DNA of 41,393 nt from Clostridiales bacterium (GCA_015069285.1 SVIX01000006.1:1-41393), one strand, 5' to 3'. Counted from the first letter of the stretch, positions 1 to 7,883 are shown. The notes: generated by a model not told the origin, from the sequence alone. Program-made: numbers and translations.

Positions 1-206
1 CGTTTCGTATGCGCCCTTGCCTAATACTTGTCTTTCTTGTATTTTTCTCGTAAAACGCAAAAATCCTACGAAATACTTCGTATTTTGCTCGCTTTCGTAC
101 AAGTCAAGTACGCGCGCTCACAAAATACTTGTCTTTCTTGCATTTTTCTCGTAAAAACACACAAAAAAAGATTTTTTGTTAATCAACCATTCTCTGTGAC
201 ATAGCC
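1..206 (+). mobile_element. MITE copy 1 (left end outside the window)
   Basis: The right half matches the copies at 21951-22132 and 37311-37493 almost base for base and ends in the same right terminus (AATCAACCATTCT...GTGACATAGCC). Positions 20-57 are an extra, diverged partial copy of the internal segment (ACTTGTCTTTCTTG...), so this copy is rearranged or nested. The left inverted repeat is not in the window. It lies downstream of the P-type ATPase gene, just past that gene's terminator. No ORF of transposase size is present. Confidence 0.75.
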
Positions 207-210
207 AAAG

Positions 211-253
211 AAAAAAAATAAAAACGCTCCGAAAGATTGGCTTTCGGAGCGTT
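211..253 (-). terminator. Intrinsic terminator of the P-type ATPase gene
   Basis: A 13-bp perfect stem (223-235 with 241-253, stem AACGCTCCGAAAG) closes a 5-nt loop. Read on the minus strand it is followed by a T-rich run at 222-211. It lies 18 nt beyond the stop codon of the minus-strand ATPase gene. Confidence 0.85.
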
Positions 254-270
254 TTCATACGCTTGTTCGT

Positions 271-2829
271 TTATTGCTCTTCGGCAGGGTTTATCAAGTC
301 GAAGAATTTTATCAAAAATCCCGAAATAGGGAAACTTGCTTGTATAATAATGACGAGGAGCAGTATTTGCGGTAGATTAAGCTCAATATTCGACCAACCC
401 TCAAAGACGAATTCGCCGATAACGGGAATACACACTACGGCGATACATAACGCAGTCGATACGATAAAGAGAACCGCGCGCACGATATTAAACGGCTGAC
501 AAATGCGGTAAAGCATTACGAGTCCGCAGAAGGTAAGCGCAAGCATCATCATCGCCTCGTATTCCGTGGCGACCGTTCCGTTTTGCGTGAAAGCAAACTG
601 TTCGGAGAGCGGAGTTTGGTGTACGGTATACAAAATCAAAATACCGAGCGCCATCGTTAGCGCGCCGGGAATGGCGCGACTTAGTACGTAGGGGATAAAT
701 TTGCCCTTTACCCGTTCCGTGTTCGGCTGTAAGGAAAGCACGAGCGAGGGAATCGCGCTTATGAACATTTCGTACATCAGCATATTGCTCGTCGTGAAAA
801 AGTATTCGCTTTTCAGGAAAATACAAACGACGGACAAAAACAAGGTCAACAGCGTTTTCATAATATATAGCGACGAAGAGTCCTTGACGTTGTTGATAAC
901 CCGTCTGCCTTCGTACACGATTTTGGGCATTGACCCGAAATTACTATCTTGCAAAACGAGGTTAGAAACGTTTCTCGCCGCCTCGCTGCCCGAGGCTACG
1001 GACACCGCGCAATCCGCCTCTTTCATCGCCAAAATATCGTTGACGCCGTCGCCCGTCATCGCGACGGTGTTGCCCGCCTTTTTAATCGCGCGGATTAAAA
1101 TGGCTTTTTGTTCGGGCGTAACGCGACCGAATACCGTATATTGGTTGGCGGCGTTTTCCACTTCTAAATCGGATAACCCTTCCAAAGAGATAAACTGCGC
1201 CGCGTTTTTAATGCCTGCCCGACGCGCTACTTCGGATACCGTTACGGGGTTATCGCCTGAAATGACTTTCACGGCGACCTCGTTGTCTTTGAACCATTTA
1301 ATCGTATCGATAGCGTCGGGGCGGATATTGTCCGAAAGGGTTAAAATGGCTATCGCTTTTAAACCCAAGGGGATTTTATCGCCTTGTATTTGCGAGGGCG
1401 AATGTGCGACCACGAGCACGCGTAAACCCATTTGCGCGTATTGCTTGACGATTTTATCAATTTTAACGGGCAACGGTTTTAAAACGAATTCAGGCGCGCC
1501 CATTACGTACGTACCCGCGCCTTCAAAGGTGACTGCCGAAAGTTTTCTCGCCGAGGAGAAGGGCAGGGTAGCGATAGGCTGTAACGCCGAAGAATGACCA
1601 AAGCGTTCGTATAACGCGATAGAGGTTTGGTTGTTATCGCTTAACGACGCGTTGATAGAACCGATAATGTCGTCGATTCCGTATTCCGAGGTGGCGTTTA
1701 GTAAAATACAATCGCTCACCTTCATTCTGCCGTCGGTAATCGTACCCGTTTTATCCAAACACAGCACGTTGACCCGCGCGAGCATTTCAAGCGAATACAT
1801 ATCTTGCACCAACGTATTGTATTTTGCAAGCCGAATCATACCCACGGACAGGGCTACCGTCGTTAAAAGGAGCAAGCCCGACGGAATCATACCGATAACG
1901 ACGGACGCCGTTTTTTGAATCGTACCGCTAAGCAGTTCGTCGCCCGCGAGGAGGGTTTTCCAGAACCCGCCCGTCGTCGCAAGGTCTGCCCATTTCTTGC
2001 CGACCGCGCCAAAATTGGTGAAAAACATCAAGACGGCTACGGGAATGATTGCCAAACCGATGATTTTAATGAACAAAGTAATGGAGTTCATAATTTCCGA
2101 GTTCGGGCGTTTGTATTTTTTTGCTCTCGCCGTCAATTTGCTAATATAGGTATCTTCCGCGATTTTATCCACGCGTACGGCTATTTTACCGCTCGCAAGG
2201 AACGAACCTGCATAGATGAAATCCCCTTCTTCCTTTTTAATAGGAACGGATTCGCCCGTCAAAAGCGATTCGTTGAGTTCCGCGTTGCCGTCGATACAAA
2301 TACAATCGGCGGGGACTTGTTGCCCCATAGATAAAAGCAAAATATCGTCTACGACAAGTTCTTCGACGGGAATATCCAACTGTTCGCCTCCGCGTACGAC
2401 TTTGGCGGTCGGGGAGGATAAAATTGCCAATTTATCGATTTTCCGTTTCGCGCGAATTTCTTGAAAGATACTTACGAAAATATTACAAAGAAAAATCGCG
2501 ACGAACAAAAATTGCGATAAGGGGGCGCGCGCAAGCAACAAAGCGATTGCGGCAATCAAACAAAGCAGGTTGAAAAAGGTGCAAATATTCCCCACGAAAA
2601 TACTGCGGTACGTTTTGGAATATTTCTTGGGCGCGTTATTGACGAGCCCTTGCGCCACGCGTTCTTCTACCTGTTTTGCGGAAAGACCTTCGCTGGCGTC
2701 CGCGTTAAAGCGTTGCACGGACGTTTGCGGTTGCGCTTGGTTTTTTTTCTTAAAAAAAGAAAAAAATGATTTCTTTTCTTTTTGCGTCACGTCCGACGGT
2801 TGCGTCGTGACGGGGTCGTTTTTTTTCAT
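271..2829 (-). CDS. Cation-translocating P-type ATPase (CtpE-like)
   Basis: Membrane ATP-driven cation pump of 852 residues. Visible signatures are the actuator-domain TGES (residues 191-194), the phosphorylation site DKTGT (359-363, Asp359 is the phospho-acceptor), and the hinge motif TGDGVND in the P domain. The transmembrane segment before DKTGT carries MIPSGLL where Ca/Na/K pumps have PEGL. IPSG-type sequences are, from memory, found in the CtpE-like group, which has been linked to calcium uptake; the ion here is inferred. The N-terminal 30 residues are Lys/Phe-rich and cytoplasmic. There is no heavy-metal-binding CxxC domain, so it is not a CopA/ZntA type. It has its own promoter and terminator and stands alone, divergent from serS. 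The start at 2829 has an AGGCG-type ribosome binding site. Confidence 0.88.
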   Translation of the reverse strand: MKKNDPVTTQPSDVTQKEKKSFFSFFKKKNQAQPQTSVQRFNADASEGLSAKQVEERVAQGLVNNAPKKYSKTYRSIFVGNICTFFNLLCLIAAIALLLARAPLSQFLFVAIFLCNIFVSIFQEIRAKRKIDKLAILSSPTAKVVRGGEQLDIPVEELVVDDILLLSMGQQVPADCICIDGNAELNESLLTGESVPIKKEEGDFIYAGSFLASGKIAVRVDKIAEDTYISKLTARAKKYKRPNSEIMNSITLFIKIIGLAIIPVAVLMFFTNFGAVGKKWADLATTGGFWKTLLAGDELLSGTIQKTASVVIGMIPSGLLLLTTVALSVGMIRLAKYNTLVQDMYSLEMLARVNVLCLDKTGTITDGRMKVSDCILLNATSEYGIDDIIGSINASLSDNNQTSIALYERFGHSSALQPIATLPFSSARKLSAVTFEGAGTYVMGAPEFVLKPLPVKIDKIVKQYAQMGLRVLVVAHSPSQIQGDKIPLGLKAIAILTLSDNIRPDAIDTIKWFKDNEVAVKVISGDNPVTVSEVARRAGIKNAAQFISLEGLSDLEVENAANQYTVFGRVTPEQKAILIRAIKKAGNTVAMTGDGVNDILAMKEADCAVSVASGSEAARNVSNLVLQDSNFGSMPKIVYEGRRVINNVKDSSSLYIMKTLLTLFLSVVCIFLKSEYFFTTSNMLMYEMFISAIPSLVLSLQPNTERVKGKFIPYVLSRAIPGALTMALGILILYTVHQTPLSEQFAFTQNGTVATEYEAMMMLALTFCGLVMLYRICQPFNIVRAVLFIVSTALCIAVVCIPVIGEFVFEGWSNIELNLPQILLLVIIIQASFPISGFLIKFFDLINPAEEQ

Positions 2830-2861
2830 AAATCGCCTCGTAAAAGGAATGGATTGGTTCT

Positions 2862-2890
2862 ATTATAGCATACCTATGCGAAAATTACAA
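2862..2890 (-). promoter_or_regulatory. Promoter of the P-type ATPase gene
   Basis: On the minus strand TTGTAA (2890-2885), a 17-bp spacer and TATAAT (2867-2862) form a sigma-A-type promoter about 33 bp upstream of the ATG. Confidence 0.65.
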
Positions 2891-2940
2891 GTTTTTTCGG
2901 GAAATTTTATAGGAAAATGATTCGTCTGCTTTTCATTTAA

Positions 2941-2969
2941 TTGCTTTTCGTGAAAAAAAGTTGTATAAT
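2941..2969 (+). promoter_or_regulatory. Promoter of serS
   Basis: TTGCTT (2941-2946), a 17-bp spacer and TATAAT (2964-2969) lie 35 bp before the serS start. The intergenic region is divergent, with the ATPase promoter back to back. Confidence 0.75.
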
Positions 2970-3004
2970 AGGGGAAACGAAAGAATCTTTTTAGGAGTAG
3001 TATA

Positions 3005-4294
3005 ATGATTGACATCAATCTTATCCGTACGAATGCGGAACTTGTAAAAGAAAATATACGCAAAAAATTCCAACACCATAAGTTGGAGCTTGTGGATAAA
3101 GCGTTGGAATTGGACGCAAAGCGTCGCGCTCTGATTGCAGAGGGCGATACCCTTCGCTCGTCGAGAAATACCCTTTCCAAACAAGTGGGTATGTTGATGA
3201 AAGAGGGAAAAAAGGCAGAGGCGGAAGAGGTGAAAGCGCAGGTAAAAGCCAACGCCGATAGACTTCTTGCCATCGAAACGGAAACGGAAGAGGTAGAAAA
3301 CGCCCTTAAAAAGACGATGATGACCATTCCCAATATTATCTCCGACGACGTGCCTATCGGTAAGGACGATAGCGAAAACGTGGAATTACAACGCTTCGGC
3401 GAGGCGAAAACGCCCGATTTCGAAGTTCCCTATCATTTGGATATTTTAGAAAAGTTAGACGGTATCGACGTCGATTCCGCGCGCCGTACTTCGGGACAAG
3501 GTTTCTATTATCTCACGGGCGATATTGCAAGATTACATTCCGCCGTGCTTACCTACGCGCGTGATTTTATGATTGATAAAGGGTTTACCTACGTCATTCC
3601 TCCGTATATGATTCACGGCGACGTCGTTTCGGGGGTTATGAGCTTTGACGAAATGGAAAATATGATGTATAAAATCGAGGGGGAAGATTTGTATCTTATC
3701 GGTACGAGCGAACACTCTATGATTGGTCGGTTTATGGGACAAATTATCGACGGAAACAAATTACCCCTTGCCCTTACCAGCTATTCCCCCTGTTTCCGTA
3801 AGGAAAAGGGCGCGCACGGTATTGAGGAACGCGGTATTTATCGTATTCATCAATTCGAAAAACAAGAAATGATTGTCGTTTGCCGTCCCGAGGAAAGCGA
3901 AGAATGGTACGAAAAACTTTGGAGCTATACGGTAGAACTCTTCCGTTCGTTGGATATCCCCGTAAGACAGCTTGGTTGTTGTTCGGGCGACTTGGCGGAT
4001 TTGAAATACAAGAGTTGCGACGTGGAGGCTTGGAGTCCCCGTCAACAAAAATATTTCGAAGTGGGGTCGTGTTCCAACCTCACCGACGCGCAAGCAAGAC
4101 GGCTTGCAATCCGTTATAAGGATAGCGACGGCAAAGTAAAACTTGCGCATACTTTAAACAACACGGTCGTAGCTCCGCCTCGTATGTTGATTGCGTTCGT
4201 GGAAAATCATTTGCAAGCGGACGGGAGCGTGTTGATTCCCAAAGCGTTGCAACCGTATATGGGCGGTAAAGAAGTTATTCAACCCAAAAATTAA
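3005..4294 (+). CDS. serS: Seryl-tRNA synthetase
   Basis: Charges tRNA-Ser with serine; cytoplasmic class II synthetase. The 429-residue length is typical. The first ~110 residues are the Lys/Glu-rich antiparallel coiled-coil arm (starting MIDINLIRTN) that holds the tRNA long variable arm. The catalytic core follows, with the motif 2 region FRKEKGAHGIEERGIYRIHQ around residue 260 and the motif 3 region near the C-terminus (TLNNTVVAPPRMLIAFVEN). The ribosome binding site is TAGGAG, 8 nt before the ATG. Its own promoter lies immediately upstream and an intrinsic terminator follows, so the gene is probably mainly monocistronic. Confidence 0.97.
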   Translation: MIDINLIRTNAELVKENIRKKFQHHKLELVDKALELDAKRRALIAEGDTLRSSRNTLSKQVGMLMKEGKKAEAEEVKAQVKANADRLLAIETETEEVENALKKTMMTIPNIISDDVPIGKDDSENVELQRFGEAKTPDFEVPYHLDILEKLDGIDVDSARRTSGQGFYYLTGDIARLHSAVLTYARDFMIDKGFTYVIPPYMIHGDVVSGVMSFDEMENMMYKIEGEDLYLIGTSEHSMIGRFMGQIIDGNKLPLALTSYSPCFRKEKGAHGIEERGIYRIHQFEKQEMIVVCRPEESEEWYEKLWSYTVELFRSLDIPVRQLGCCSGDLADLKYKSCDVEAWSPRQQKYFEVGSCSNLTDAQARRLAIRYKDSDGKVKLAHTLNNTVVAPPRMLIAFVENHLQADGSVLIPKALQPYMGGKEVIQPKN

Positions 4295-4306
4295 GGAAGG
4301 GAAAAG

Positions 4307-4328
4307 GACCGCGGACGGCGGTCTTTTT
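4307..4328 (+). terminator. Intrinsic terminator after serS
   Basis: GACCGC (4307-4312) pairs with GCGGTC (4318-4323), followed by five T residues. It sits in the 51-nt gap before the exonuclease gene, so read-through into that gene is likely partial. Confidence 0.7.
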
Positions 4329-4345
4329 CAAGGGGAAAGCCGTTT

Positions 4346-5308
4346 ATGAAATATCTTTTTTTCGATATCGAATGTGCCGGCGTTTTTAAAACGAAGGCAA
4401 AAATTTGCGCGTTCGGCTATTGTTTGACGGACGAGCGGTTTTGTATACTGAAAAAAGAAGATTTGCTTATCAATCCGCAAGGAAATTTTCATTTAACGGA
4501 CAGAAAAGGACAACAGGGCATCGTGTTGCCTTATAAGTATGAGGATTTTAAAAAATATCCCACTTTCGTAGACCGCGCGGACGAAATTTATTCGTTGTTG
4601 CAAGACGAAGATACGCTCGTGATGGGGCACGCCGTAATGAACGACGTAAAGTATCTTAATTTTGAAAGTATCCGTTTTTCCTTGCCCCCTTTCCGATTTT
4701 CCTTTGCCGATACGCAATTTTTGTATATGAACAAAATCGGGGAATTTTCCATGCAATTCGGGTTAGGTAAAATCGCCGACGCGTTGGGCGTGGAATTTAC
4801 ACCGCACAGAGCGGTGGACGACGCCTACGCAACGATGCGCGTCGCCGAGGCAATGTGTAAAGACGAGGGCGTAACGCTCGTGGAATTACTTAAAAAATAT
4901 CAAATTACGCTTGGGCAAATCGCCGATTACGAGATTAAGCAACCCACTTCCGTGGCGTTTGAAAATTTTAAACGCGAACGGGAACGGGCGAAAGAAGAAC
5001 GGGAAAAAGCGCGCGCGGATTTTCATATTTTTGCCGATAGAGAAAAACGCAAACGCGCAAAGGACGGAAAATTGAAGAACAAAACCGTTTGTTTTTCGCA
5101 CGCCGTAGAATTGCAAACGCCTCTTGCGAAAAAGTTATTGAAAGCGGCGTTTTCGCAAGGCTCGTGCGTGACCTTCCGCGCGGAAGAATGTGACGCGTAT
5201 ATTTGTTTCGCGGAGGAAACGGGCGCGAGATTGCAATCGGCGCAAAAGCGCAACGCAACCATTTATACCCCCGAAGAATTTGCCTCTTATTTGGATTTAA
5301 AATCATGA
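4346..5308 (+). CDS. DnaQ-like 3'-5' exonuclease with BRCT-like C-terminus
   Basis: A DEDDh-family exonuclease of 320 residues that should remove nucleotides from DNA or RNA 3' ends using two metal ions. The acidic motifs are visible: FFDIEC (Asp7, Glu9), GHAVMNDVKYL (Asp100) and HRAVDDA (His154, Asp158/159). Residues ~205-245 are a highly charged Arg/Lys/Glu helix, probably coiled coil. Residues ~242-318 (KNKTVCFSHAVE...) resemble a BRCT fold, an arrangement known in some DNA polymerase III epsilon-like proteins; this second domain is my inference. It overlaps the next gene by 4 nt (ATGA), so the two are likely co-translated. The role is unknown: repair or RNA trimming are both possible. Confidence 0.82.
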   Translation: MKYLFFDIECAGVFKTKAKICAFGYCLTDERFCILKKEDLLINPQGNFHLTDRKGQQGIVLPYKYEDFKKYPTFVDRADEIYSLLQDEDTLVMGHAVMNDVKYLNFESIRFSLPPFRFSFADTQFLYMNKIGEFSMQFGLGKIADALGVEFTPHRAVDDAYATMRVAEAMCKDEGVTLVELLKKYQITLGQIADYEIKQPTSVAFENFKRERERAKEEREKARADFHIFADREKRKRAKDGKLKNKTVCFSHAVELQTPLAKKLLKAAFSQGSCVTFRAEECDAYICFAEETGARLQSAQKRNATIYTPEEFASYLDLKS

Positions 5309-6600
5309 TGAATCAATTACCTGAAAAATTTATTGCGCGAATGAAAGAACAGCTTCCCCCTTCGCAATGGGAGGCGTTTTTTTCCGTCTACGGAAATCCG
5401 CCTGTCAAAGGCGTTCGGTTAAACCCTTTAAAGGGCGATACGGAGGCGTTAAAAGGTCGCTTGTCCTTTTTACAAGAGCAAGTGCCTTGGGAGAAAAACG
5501 GGTATTATATTGCGCTGGATAAGGTGGGCGCAAGCCCCTTTCATAGCGCGGGATTGTTTTATTCGCAAGAACCCTCCGCGATGTCCGTTGCGCCGAAATT
5601 AGAGGTAAAAGCGGGGGAACGGGTATTAGATTTATGTTCCGCGCCCGGCGGAAAAGGCACGCAACTCGCGTGCGAAATGGACGGGAAAGGGATAATCGTA
5701 TTGAACGAACCTGTCTTTTCCCGAGCGAAAATTTTATCGCAAAACGTAGAACGCATGGGCGTAAAGAACGCCGTCGTTACCTGTGAATTGCCTGAAAACT
5801 TGGCAAAAAAATTCCCCGCGTATTTTGATAAAATTTTAGTAGACGCACCCTGTTCGGGGGAGGGAATGTTCCGTAAAAACGCCGAGGAGGCGTTAAGCGA
5901 ATGGAGCGAGGAAAATATAACGCTTTGCGCGAGGCGACAAAAGGAAATTTTAACGAGCGCCCTTAAAATGCTGAAAAAGGGCGGAAAACTCGCGTATTCC
6001 ACCTGCACCTTCGCGCCCCAAGAAGACGAGGAAATCACCGCTTGGGTTGAAAAAAACTATCCTAAAACGCGCCTTATCGCGCAAGAAAAACTCTATCCGC
6101 ACGAGATAAAAGGCGAAGGACACTTCGTTGCGCTCTTTGAAAAAACGGAGGGGGAAATAAACGATATTCAAAAGGTAAAGCCTTGGATAAGCCGTACCGC
6201 GGAGAAGGCGTATTCGGCGTTTGAAAAAGACTTTTTCCATCATCCGTTTGCAGGAAATCTGCACGAGGCGAACGGCGTGTTGTACGATATTCCTCTAAAT
6301 ACCTTTGATTGGAACGGCTTGCAGGTTTTGCGCGTGGGCGTACGGCTGGGTGAGCTGAAAAACGGTAGGTTTGAACCCAATCATTCTCTTGTTATGAGCG
6401 CAAAAGCAGAAGATTGTAAAAGGGTCGTGCGTTTGACGGAAGGGGACGGGCGCGTGGAAAAATATTTACGCGGAGAAACGATAGAGGCGGAAATAGAAAA
6501 CGGCTGGTGCGCGGTATGCGTCGAGGCGTACCCGTTAGGGCTTGGCAAAGCGGTGAACGGGGTCGTAAAAAACCATTTGCCCAAAGGATTAAGAAAATAA
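5305..6600 (+). CDS. rsmF: RsmF/NOP-family rRNA (cytosine-C5) methyltransferase
   Basis: SAM-dependent RNA m5C methyltransferase of about 431 residues, expected to act on 16S rRNA. The SAM-binding loop reads DLCSAPGGKGTQ. The two catalytic cysteines lie in VDAPCSGEGMFRK (motif IV) and YSTCTFAPQEDEE (motif VI). The C-terminal ~120 residues match the RsmF-type C-terminal/PUA-like region. I place the start at the ATG overlapping the previous stop (5305, MMNQLPEK...). The longer upstream extension would lie inside the exonuclease gene. The target base is by family analogy only. Confidence 0.88.
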   Translation: MMNQLPEKFIARMKEQLPPSQWEAFFSVYGNPPVKGVRLNPLKGDTEALKGRLSFLQEQVPWEKNGYYIALDKVGASPFHSAGLFYSQEPSAMSVAPKLEVKAGERVLDLCSAPGGKGTQLACEMDGKGIIVLNEPVFSRAKILSQNVERMGVKNAVVTCELPENLAKKFPAYFDKILVDAPCSGEGMFRKNAEEALSEWSEENITLCARRQKEILTSALKMLKKGGKLAYSTCTFAPQEDEEITAWVEKNYPKTRLIAQEKLYPHEIKGEGHFVALFEKTEGEINDIQKVKPWISRTAEKAYSAFEKDFFHHPFAGNLHEANGVLYDIPLNTFDWNGLQVLRVGVRLGELKNGRFEPNHSLVMSAKAEDCKRVVRLTEGDGRVEKYLRGETIEAEIENGWCAVCVEAYPLGLGKAVNGVVKNHLPKGLRK

Positions 6601-6602
6601 CG

Positions 6603-6635
6603 AAAGGGTAGCGAAATTTCGCTACCCTTTCTTTT
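6603..6635. terminator. Bidirectional terminator between convergent genes
   Basis: A perfect 28-nt palindrome (6603-6630, arms AAAGGGTAGCGAAA / TTTCGCTACCCTTT) separates the converging rsmF and SLOG genes and can terminate both. The plus side is followed by CTTTT. Confidence 0.8.
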
Positions 6636-7189
6636 CAATCATTGTGGTCGAATAAATTAATAATTTCTTTTTTCTTTTGCTTTGCGTATTCGTAAGCAAT
6701 TTTCGTTCCGCTTTTCGGTTGATACGTAGCGGGGGAGTTACGGCGGTGTTGTCTTAACGGCGGTTTATATTCTTCGTTATAATAAAATACGCAAAAATCG
6801 CTATCGTCAATCATCGCTTGATTGCGCTCAACGTATTGCGCTTTTCCCGCAACCCATTTCGTTTTATGCTCAACTTCTTCTTCAACGCCGAGTATACTTA
6901 CGGGGCGATTTTCAATACGGGAATAAATTTCTTCCCAATGGTCGCGTTCTTTTTCTATCGTACACGTTTCACTTCGGCAAGTATAAGCACGCCTTTGCAA
7001 ATGCGGATACCTTTCTTTTAGCTGAGTAACAACGGCGTGGCAAAGGGTATTGAAATCGCTCCTGCTCCCAAATAAAAAAATTTCAACCTTTTCTTTTTCA
7101 ATAAGATGGATAATTACGGATTTTAAGCGATTTTTAAGTTCTTCCGTTTCTTCAATTTTTCTATGCCCGAAAAAACTACAACTTTTCAT
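6635..7189 (-). CDS. SLOG-superfamily protein (DUF1273/YpsA-like)
   Basis: A 184-residue cytoplasmic protein with the SLOG Rossmann-type fold. Signatures are the N-terminal SCSFFGHRKI, the loop FLFGSRSDFNTLCHAVV, and the C-terminal SGTKIAYEYAKQKKKEIINL. SLOG proteins bind nucleotide-derived ligands and include DprA, LOG enzymes and several defence-linked sensors. The substrate here is not evident. I start it at ATG 7189, which has GGAGG 5 nt upstream; the longer frame would run back into the terminator hairpin at 7214-7239. The start codon lies only 16 nt after a terminator U-tract that ends a structured leader, so expression probably depends on anti-termination or read-through. See the two RNA units upstream. 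Confidence 0.8.
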   Translation of the reverse strand: MKSCSFFGHRKIEETEELKNRLKSVIIHLIEKEKVEIFLFGSRSDFNTLCHAVVTQLKERYPHLQRRAYTCRSETCTIEKERDHWEEIYSRIENRPVSILGVEEEVEHKTKWVAGKAQYVERNQAMIDDSDFCVFYYNEEYKPPLRQHRRNSPATYQPKSGTKIAYEYAKQKKKEIINLFDHND

Positions 7190-7204
7190 AAAGCCTCCAA
7201 TAAA

Positions 7205-7239
7205 CAAAAAAGATGCCGTATACCTTACGATACACGGCA
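7205..7239 (-). terminator. Terminator of RNA unit 1, just ahead of the SLOG gene
   Basis: On the minus strand TGCCGTGTA pairs with TATACGGCA (9 bp including one G-U), with loop TCGTAAGG and then a run of T (7211-7205). The loop is complementary to CTTACGA (minus strand, 7264-7258), giving either an anti-terminator or a pseudoknot. Confidence 0.8.
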
Positions 7240-7409
7240 ACGTAGAATATACCTTTCTCGTAAGTTTGCGACAACTTGTTCACACAATGGTTTGACCAAT
7301 GGATTTTGTAAACACGATAAGAGATATAATCCTACCACGATTATATCCATTGGTACTTAATTATAAAATTTGTGTGATGCCTTAAAAATACAAGGCGTCA
7401 AATTGTCGC
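7214..7409 (-). ncRNA. Structured RNA unit 1 (leader of the SLOG gene)
   Basis: Predicted transcript from about 7409 to the terminator at 7205. Helices seen on the minus strand: P1 GCGACAA (7409-7403) with TTGTCGC (7274-7268); a small hairpin GCCTT/AAGGC; P2 TCACACAA (7377-7370) with TTGTGTGA (7287-7280); P3 ACCAATGG with CCATTGGT (7354-7347 and 7302-7295); and P4 ATATAATC/GATTATAT around 7323-7346, with loop GTGGTAG. The element TTATCG after P4 is identical in unit 2. P2 and P3 differ in sequence from unit 2 yet still pair, which supports a real RNA fold. It matches no riboswitch class I can identify. It may be a cis-acting leader or a separate small RNA. Confidence 0.7.
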
Positions 7410-7415
7410 ATATTT

Positions 7416-7444
7416 ATTATAAGTAATTTTTTAAAAAAAGTCAA
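7416..7444 (-). promoter_or_regulatory. Promoter of RNA unit 1
   Basis: TTGACT (7444-7439), exactly 17 bp, and TATAAT (7421-7416) on the minus strand: near-consensus sigma-A. The ~58 bp upstream of it (7440-7498) are almost identical to 7760-7818 ahead of unit 2. Confidence 0.88.
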
Positions 7445-7503
7445 CGGGTAATGTGAGATTGTTATTAAAATTTTTACGATATATTTATATAAAGGCTTTA
7501 AAC

Positions 7504-7539
7504 AAAAAAAAGATGCCGTATACCTTACGATACACGGCA
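7504..7539 (-). terminator. Terminator of RNA unit 2
   Basis: The hairpin is identical to that of unit 1 (stem TGCCGTGTA/TATACGGCA, loop TCGTAAGG) with an 8-nt T-tract. No gene follows it; the next element is the promoter region of unit 1. Confidence 0.82.
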
Positions 7540-7729
7540 CCGTAGAATATACCTTTCTCGTAAGTTTGCGACAACCCTTTTCATCACACTTAAGCATATT
7601 TCAGCAACGGAATTTTAAAAAGCGATAATAGATATAATCCTACCAAGATTATATCCGTTGCAAATTTTACTATGCTATTTTTTAGTGTATACTTGCCTTT
7701 TTACCGAAAAAGACTAAAAAAATTGTCGC
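7514..7729 (-). ncRNA. Structured RNA unit 2 (tandem copy)
   Basis: This is a second copy of the SLOG leader with its own promoter and terminator. P1 is the same (GCGACAA with TTGTCGC at 7568-7574). P3 has become GCAACGG/CCGTTGC and P2 has become TAGCATA/TATGCT plus ACACT/AGTGT, all still complementary. P4 ATATAATC/GATTATAT and the unpaired TTATCG and TGGTAG are conserved. The 5' hairpin next to P1 is replaced by an unrelated longer sequence. The 3' 65 nt, from P1 to the terminator, are nearly identical to unit 1. Confidence 0.7.
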
Positions 7730-7735
7730 ATATTC

Positions 7736-7764
7736 ATTATAAGCGTTTTTTCTCAAAAAGTCAA
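7736..7764 (-). promoter_or_regulatory. Promoter of RNA unit 2
   Basis: TTGACT (7764-7759), 17-bp spacer, TATAAT (7741-7736) on the minus strand. The spacer differs from unit 1 in many bases while both hexamers are kept. Confidence 0.88.
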
Positions 7765-7845
7765 CGGGTAATGTGAGATTGTTATAAAAATTTTTACGAT
7801 ATATTTATATAAAGGCTTTGTGACGCGACTTAAAAGAAACGAACG

Positions 7846-7883
7846 GATAAAAACCGCCCCTTGCGATACTTCGCAAGGGGCGG
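7846..7883 (-). terminator. Terminator of the 1185-residue surface protein gene
   Basis: A 13-bp GC-rich stem (CCGCCCCTTGCGA, 7854-7866 with 7871-7883) and a 4-nt loop, followed on the minus strand by five T residues. Confidence 0.88.

Noticed and set aside
701..1597. Long plus-strand frame opposite the P-type ATPase gene
   Set aside because: It is antisense to clear ATPase motifs, has no family features, and lacks a ribosome binding site. Similar shadows opposite the surface protein gene (for example 10412-10954 and 8725-9276) were rejected for the same reason.
7323..7347. Purine-riboswitch-like core (ATATAATC) in the SLOG leader
   Set aside because: The three-way junction and the two loop-loop partners of the purine aptamer are not present; here ATATAATC is simply one arm of a hairpin.
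7190..7818. Type III toxin-antitoxin locus
   Set aside because: The layout is similar, but the protein has a SLOG fold rather than a ToxN/AbiQ-type nuclease, and the RNA lacks short pseudoknot repeats. Mentioned only as an analogy.
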